DNA of 64,000 nucleotides from Pseudochryseolinea flava (GTDB lineage Bacteria > Bacteroidota > Bacteroidia > Cytophagales > Cyclobacteriaceae): assembly GCF_003286915.1 (NCBI RefSeq), contig NZ_QMFY01000015.1:1-64000 (forward strand). Direction: 5' to 3'. Below are positions 59,973-64,000 of this stretch, piece by piece. Both the position numbers and the translations under genes were made by a program. The notes under the pieces were generated by a model. That model was not told the origin of the DNA. It saw only the letters and a program-made list of their open reading frames with translations, and did no database searches. The number at the start of each line of letters is the position of its first letter. Position 1 is the stretch's first letter.

Positions 59973-60482
59973 TCACTTGGGGGATCGACGCCACGCCGTA
60001 ACGTATGTAATCGGAAGCCCCACAGCCACCACTAATATTGCCGCGTTGATGACAGCTTGTATGAGATTAAATTCTTTCGCAGCAGGAACGTTCGATGCAG
60101 GAACGACGATTAAATTCATACCGAACCAAATCACAATACCATAAATAATACCAATGATGATTTTATTTTGCAACGATTGGATTACGTAAGGATATACAAC
60201 ATACAACAGCAGCGCCCATCCTGTAGCGATGATGTAGTGAAATAGAATTCCGTACATGACCATGGCAGTGCCACCTTTAAACGCTTCTGGCCCAAAGTAG
60301 CCACTGGCGATATACTTGAACACAACCTCAGGTTTTACACCATTCCTGAAGTAAGCGAGTATCATCGCGCCAATACCATCGAGTGTTCCCGCGAGTAAAC
60401 CAGCAATAAGAATAGTGGAAAATGGTGGTCTGATGGACGTTGTTCGAAGTGGATCAGTTATCATGGCTACCGGGTTGTTCAT
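59973..60482 (-). CDS. Uncharacterised four-helix membrane protein
   Basis: This 169-residue protein has four hydrophobic segments (ILIAGLLAGTLDGIGAMILA, AMVMYGILFHYIIATGWALL, KIIIGIIYGIVIWFGMNLIV, LIQAVINAAILVVAVGLPI). The first carries the small-residue pattern GLLAGTLDG seen in DUF1440-like proteins, though I do not claim that family. A transporter or envelope role is possible. Confidence 0.7.
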   Translation of the reverse strand: MNNPVAMITDPLRTTSIRPPFSTILIAGLLAGTLDGIGAMILAYFRNGVKPEVVFKYIASGYFGPEAFKGGTAMVMYGILFHYIIATGWALLLYVVYPYVIQSLQNKIIIGIIYGIVIWFGMNLIVVPASNVPAAKEFNLIQAVINAAILVVAVGLPITYVTAWRRSPK

Positions 60483-60663
60483 CTAATTTAAGGCGTAAAA
60501 CGATAACTCCGGTGCTTCGAAACTGGTGAGTTTTTAATGCATGCAAGATTTTCTGCTTTTTTGCACCTGTTATTGGGCAAACTGCTCTACATTTCAATCT
60601 TTCTCAATTGAAAATTATGCATGGCACCCGTATCTTACCCCCTCGCAGGAAGTGCCGTAGGCT

Positions 60664-63135
60664 ATGCAACCAATCATCAGAAAATTCGTCGAAAGACTCC
60701 AACAAATTTGGCTTTGGGTCAAACTGAAGTCACAACCCGTTACCGATAAAATTACTTCGCTCTATCAGCGCGCCGCGTTATATTATCGCACACATCCAAA
60801 AGCAAAGCGGTGGTCGATTATCGCCAGCATTGTGTTAGGTCCGCCATTACTGCTGTTGCTAATCGTATGGATTGAAATACCAAGTAAAAAAGAATTGCGT
60901 AACATTCAGAATCATGAAGCTACCGAAGTATATAGCGCCGACAGTGTACTCCTTGGAAGATTTTATATTCAGGATCGGACAGCAATTAACTTCGACGAAA
61001 TTTCACCCATTGTTGTACAAGCGTTAATCGCGACTGAAGATATTCGTTTTTACGAACATGACGGCGTAGACTATATCAGCTTGGGACGTGTAATCGTAAA
61101 ATCGATTTTCATGGGAGAGGAGTCTTCGGGTGGTGGAAGCACTATTTCACAACAGCTTGCAAAGAACCTTTACCCACGAAAAAAATACTGGGTGCTTTCT
61201 ATGCTCATCAATAAGATGAAAGAAGCCATCACGGCACAACGACTAGAAGACATTTACGACAAGAACCAATTGATCACCTTGTATTTGAATACAGTACCAT
61301 TTGGTGACGAAGCGTTCGGAATTCAAGCTGCTGCTAAAAGATTCTTCTCGACAACGGCAAAAAAACTCACTGCTGGTGAAGCCGCTGTGTTGATCGGTAT
61401 GTTAAAGGCGACACATACTTACAATCCAAGACTTTTTCCAGATCGCTCAAAAACACGCCGCAATGTTGTGTTGTCACAAATGGAGAAAGCCCACTACATA
61501 GATTCGGTTGCATCAGATTCTATTCGTGCCACACCGTTAACTTTGAAGTATACCAAACTTTCGTTTCATCAAGGACTCGCGCCATATTTCCGTGAGTTCC
61601 TCAAGACAGAGTTGATGCAATGGTGTAAAAATCATAAGAAGCCGGATGGTACGACGTACAACGTTTACACCGATGGATTAAAAATATATACAACAATAGA
61701 TTCACGGCTGCAGGAGTATGCAGAGATCGCGGTGGAGCGCCATATGAAGGAGTTGCAGAAGCAATTTATTGATCAGCTTGGAAAAGATAAGCCCTGGAAA
61801 GACAATGAAGCAATTTTGCGTGACGCTATTTTGAGAACATCTCAGTACAAAGCGCTCGCGGAAGATGGTATGTCTGAAGAGGAAATCATGGAAGAATTAA
61901 AGAAGCCGATAGATATGCGTCTCTTCTCATGGAACGGAATTCGCAAGGTGAAAATGAGTCCCATCGATTCGATCATTCATCATATTCAGTTTTTAAACGC
62001 CGGGTTCTTAGCCATTGAACCACAAACGGGTGCCGTTAAAGCATGGGTTGGAGGTATCGATCATGATTTCTTTCAATACGATCACGTAAAGACAAGTACA
62101 AAGCGTCAAGTCGGTTCGATCTTTAAGCCAATTGTGTATGCGATGGCGATTGAGAACGGCGCTTCACCCTGCGAATACGTTTCTGCAGAACGCCAAACTT
62201 ACATCGACGACGAAGGAGAGAAGTGGACACCGAAGAACATGCAGAACGACTATCAAGTGAAATATTCGATGCGTGGAGCGTTGGCGTATTCGGTAAATAC
62301 AATCGCAGTGAAGATGATTCAACGTGCGGGCGTTTCCAATACAGTTGAGCTTGCACGAAATATGGGAATACTGAGCGAGATGCCGAATGTGCCATCTGTC
62401 GCTTTGGGCTCGTCGTCCATTTCATTGATGGAAATGACCACCGCGTATGGTTGTATCGCCAATGAGGGACTAACAACACCGACACACTACATTACATCGG
62501 TGAAAGATCAATACGGAAATTCATTTACGGATTTGATCAGTGACAAGAAACCGAAACAAGTTATTTCGAAGGAGACCGCGATGCTGGTTCGTCGAATGCT
62601 TCAAACTGTGGTGCATGAAGGCACAGCATCTCGACTACGCTGGAAGTATGGCGTGTATAACGACGTCGCTGGAAAGACGGGTACAACACAGTCAAACGCT
62701 GATGGTTGGTTTATGGCCATCACGCCAAATTTAGCTGTTGGTACGTGGGCGGGAGCTGATGATCCGCGTATTCACTTTAAGAGTACGGAACTCGGACAAG
62801 GATCGAACACAGCACTTCCTATGTTTGGCTATTTTATGGAGCAAGTGAACAAAGACAAAGCGTTCGCGACGTTATCCAAAGCGACCTTCCCAGCGATGCC
62901 GTCAACATTACAACAAAAACTCGATTGCGATTTGTATGAGCTCGATGAATCATTACAACTTGATATTGCACAGATGATTCAGCAGGCGGATTCCCTGATG
63001 AAAGCTGATACCCTTGCGCCTCCACACAAAGAAACATTCCTCGAAAAATTGTACAAACGTAAACTCAAAATGCTTCAGGCAAGCATGCCGCAAGATAGTA
63101 CGGATGCGGAGGAGATGGAGGGAGTTGAATTGTAA
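60664..63135 (+). CDS. mrcA: Penicillin-binding protein 1A-type peptidoglycan synthase
   Basis: This bifunctional murein synthase of 823 residues is anchored by one helix at about 52-72. The GT51 glycosyltransferase domain (about 95-270) carries the catalytic E125 in IATEDIRFYEHDGVD and GGSTISQQLAKNL. The transpeptidase domain (about 445-720) has S485-x2-K488 (GSIFKP), S543-x-N545 (SVNT) and K671-TG (KTGTTQ). It polymerises lipid II and cross-links the strands in the periplasm. The start ATG 60664 gives a usual cytosolic tail. It is monocistronic. Confidence 0.95.
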   Translation: MQPIIRKFVERLQQIWLWVKLKSQPVTDKITSLYQRAALYYRTHPKAKRWSIIASIVLGPPLLLLLIVWIEIPSKKELRNIQNHEATEVYSADSVLLGRFYIQDRTAINFDEISPIVVQALIATEDIRFYEHDGVDYISLGRVIVKSIFMGEESSGGGSTISQQLAKNLYPRKKYWVLSMLINKMKEAITAQRLEDIYDKNQLITLYLNTVPFGDEAFGIQAAAKRFFSTTAKKLTAGEAAVLIGMLKATHTYNPRLFPDRSKTRRNVVLSQMEKAHYIDSVASDSIRATPLTLKYTKLSFHQGLAPYFREFLKTELMQWCKNHKKPDGTTYNVYTDGLKIYTTIDSRLQEYAEIAVERHMKELQKQFIDQLGKDKPWKDNEAILRDAILRTSQYKALAEDGMSEEEIMEELKKPIDMRLFSWNGIRKVKMSPIDSIIHHIQFLNAGFLAIEPQTGAVKAWVGGIDHDFFQYDHVKTSTKRQVGSIFKPIVYAMAIENGASPCEYVSAERQTYIDDEGEKWTPKNMQNDYQVKYSMRGALAYSVNTIAVKMIQRAGVSNTVELARNMGILSEMPNVPSVALGSSSISLMEMTTAYGCIANEGLTTPTHYITSVKDQYGNSFTDLISDKKPKQVISKETAMLVRRMLQTVVHEGTASRLRWKYGVYNDVAGKTGTTQSNADGWFMAITPNLAVGTWAGADDPRIHFKSTELGQGSNTALPMFGYFMEQVNKDKAFATLSKATFPAMPSTLQQKLDCDLYELDESLQLDIAQMIQQADSLMKADTLAPPHKETFLEKLYKRKLKMLQASMPQDSTDAEEMEGVEL

Positions 63136-63234
63136 TAGCTCTCGACAAGCAAACTTTTTTATCTATTGAAGTGCAGAATAGTCCTCGCAAATTTGGGGCT
63201 ATGGTATTAATATTTTTTAACCATAATTGAATTA

Positions 63235-63711
63235 ATGAAACAGCTTATGAAAAAAGTAATCTTGTTCGCGTGTTTGGTCGTACTATTTTCTTGTAAAGAT
63301 GACGACAGTGGCCCAGGTTATGATTTTGAAGATCAAGATGCTATGGGCGAGATTGATGGCAAAGAGTGGCGATATCAAGATGGCTACGCCGACGTGAGTA
63401 ATAACGAAGTCAGAGTAACATTGATGGTAGCGCAAGATGGTGAATCCGGATGTGATGTGTTTCTGGCTGAAGGTGATCAAGTTTTCTTCACTGTTCCTGC
63501 AGAGAAAGGGATATACAAGCTTTCACTTGGAGCGGACTCAAGAACGGTAACACTTTTGAGCGATGAAGAGATTCCTGATAACCATATCGCGAGTGAAGGC
63601 GCAGTTGAAATTGTAAGTATTTCCAGCACGGATGTGAAAGGGAAAATAGACGCGCGCAGCAGTGACGATAGTTTTGTAAACGGTGACTTTAGAGTGCTGA
63701 TTTGCAAATAG
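63235..63711 (+). CDS. Lipoprotein of unknown function
   Basis: This 158-residue protein has a lipoprotein signal (MKKVILFACLVVLFSC; the lipobox is LFSC) followed by an acidic linker DDDSG, which in Bacteroidota often serves as a surface-export signal. The mature part is a beta-rich domain starting GEIDGKEWRYQDG, reminiscent of DUF6252-type lipoproteins, with two Cys. It is closed by a strong terminator. Confidence 0.8.
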   Translation: MKQLMKKVILFACLVVLFSCKDDDSGPGYDFEDQDAMGEIDGKEWRYQDGYADVSNNEVRVTLMVAQDGESGCDVFLAEGDQVFFTVPAEKGIYKLSLGADSRTVTLLSDEEIPDNHIASEGAVEIVSISSTDVKGKIDARSSDDSFVNGDFRVLICK

Positions 63712-63725
63712 GTTTGTGCTCGCTC

Positions 63726-63763
63726 AAATAGAAAAAGCTGAGATTACTCAGCTTTTTCTATTT
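63726..63763. terminator. Strong bidirectional terminator, 17-bp perfect stem
   Basis: The 17 bases at 63726-63742 are exactly complementary to 63747-63763, with the 4-base loop ATTA. The A5 and T5 tracts lie inside the stem. It separates the convergent lipoprotein gene and the T9SS cargo gene. Confidence 0.88.
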
Positions 63764-63783
63764 ATAACGGAGCGTACGATGAT

Positions 63784-64000
63784 CTATTTGACTACCATCC
63801 TGTGTGTGACTATTTTCTCGCCACTCATCAGTTTGTAGTAATACGTGCCGGAGATATTTCCAGTTGTAGCGATCTTGTCACTGCTAACTTCGACAGTGTG
63901 TTCCCCAGCACTTAATTCTTCATTCAAAATAGTGGCAACCTCGATTCCTTTTTCATTAAAGATTTTGAGTACCACATGCTGGTCGCGATCTAATGTGAAA
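63784..64000 (-). CDS. C-terminal end of a T9SS-secreted protein (type A sorting domain), cut by the window edge
   Basis: The frame is open to the right edge, and the visible 71 residues form a Por-secretion (type A) sorting domain. The motifs are LKIFNEKGIEVATI, LSAGEHTVEV, GTYYYKLMSGEKIVTHRMVV and a final K. This domain directs a cargo protein through the type IX secretion system to the cell surface or medium. The catalytic or binding part lies outside the window, so its function is unknown. Confidence 0.88.
   Translation of the reverse strand, partial: FTLDRDQHVVLKIFNEKGIEVATILNEELSAGEHTVEVSSDKIATTGNISGTYYYKLMSGEKIVTHRMVVK

Overview
The window reads as chromosomal DNA of a Bacteroidota bacterium, most likely a soil or freshwater member of the Cytophagales. 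The evidence is a type IX secretion sorting domain at the right edge, FtsX/MacB permeases with a PadR partner, remnants of a hybrid two-component (HTCS) regulator, DUF2911, DUF418 and DUF1772 proteins, many lipoproteins, very many sensor kinases and stand-alone receivers, and an almost complete lack of Shine-Dalgarno sequences. I saw no tRNA, rRNA, CRISPR array, prophage or insertion sequence. The species assignment is inference.

Left part (1-16500): an ECF41 sigma factor with its usual carboxymuconolactone-decarboxylase-like partner and a recognisable ECF41-type promoter between them; a PadR/FtsX pair; a secreted endonuclease/exonuclease/phosphatase; a membrane protein ending in a kinase dimerisation domain without ATPase; RidA and DinB family proteins; a class III cyclase-like/TPR protein; a DUF1772/cytochrome c pair; receivers; an exported acetolactate decarboxylase; a GH29 fucosidase lipoprotein; a frameshifted glyoxalase-fold gene; and a NarL/LuxR response regulator preceded by two near-identical palindromes.

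Centre (16751-28561): the most striking region. A compact RsbR-RsbS-RsbT stressosome module is followed by an ATPase-PP2C fusion, a sensor kinase carrying a degenerate RsbT-like domain at its N-terminus, and a receiver. After a 148-base gap containing a palindrome come heme oxygenase, an output-less bacteriophytochrome, a CheB-CheR-PAS-histidine kinase giant and another receiver. All genes face the same way with overlaps or gaps of a few bases. The layout suggests that stress and red/far-red light signals converge on phosphotransfer pathways rather than on a sigma factor.

Right part (28600-64000): CinA-like amidase, a CHASE3 hybrid kinase, GH30 and GH5 glycosidases, an SDR and an esterase lipoprotein, a HAD phosphatase, metallophosphoesterase and nucleotidyltransferase, two more kinases, an M1 peptidase, a pair of paralogous WDCP lipoproteins, several small membrane proteins, TerB-like and FRG-domain proteins, MscS, a glycosyltransferase with glycogen-debranching-like enzyme, DUF2911, a penicillin-binding protein 1A-type synthase and the C-terminal end of a T9SS cargo protein.

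Gene decay is visible at four places: a frameshifted glyoxalase gene (15401-15792), an HTCS gene reduced to its two ends with an 8-base microhomology at the junction (36846-37317), a frameshifted FtsX permease fragment (40684-40887) next to six 11-bp tandem repeats, and a probable one-base loss in an A tract at the start of the DUF2911 gene (59799-59807).
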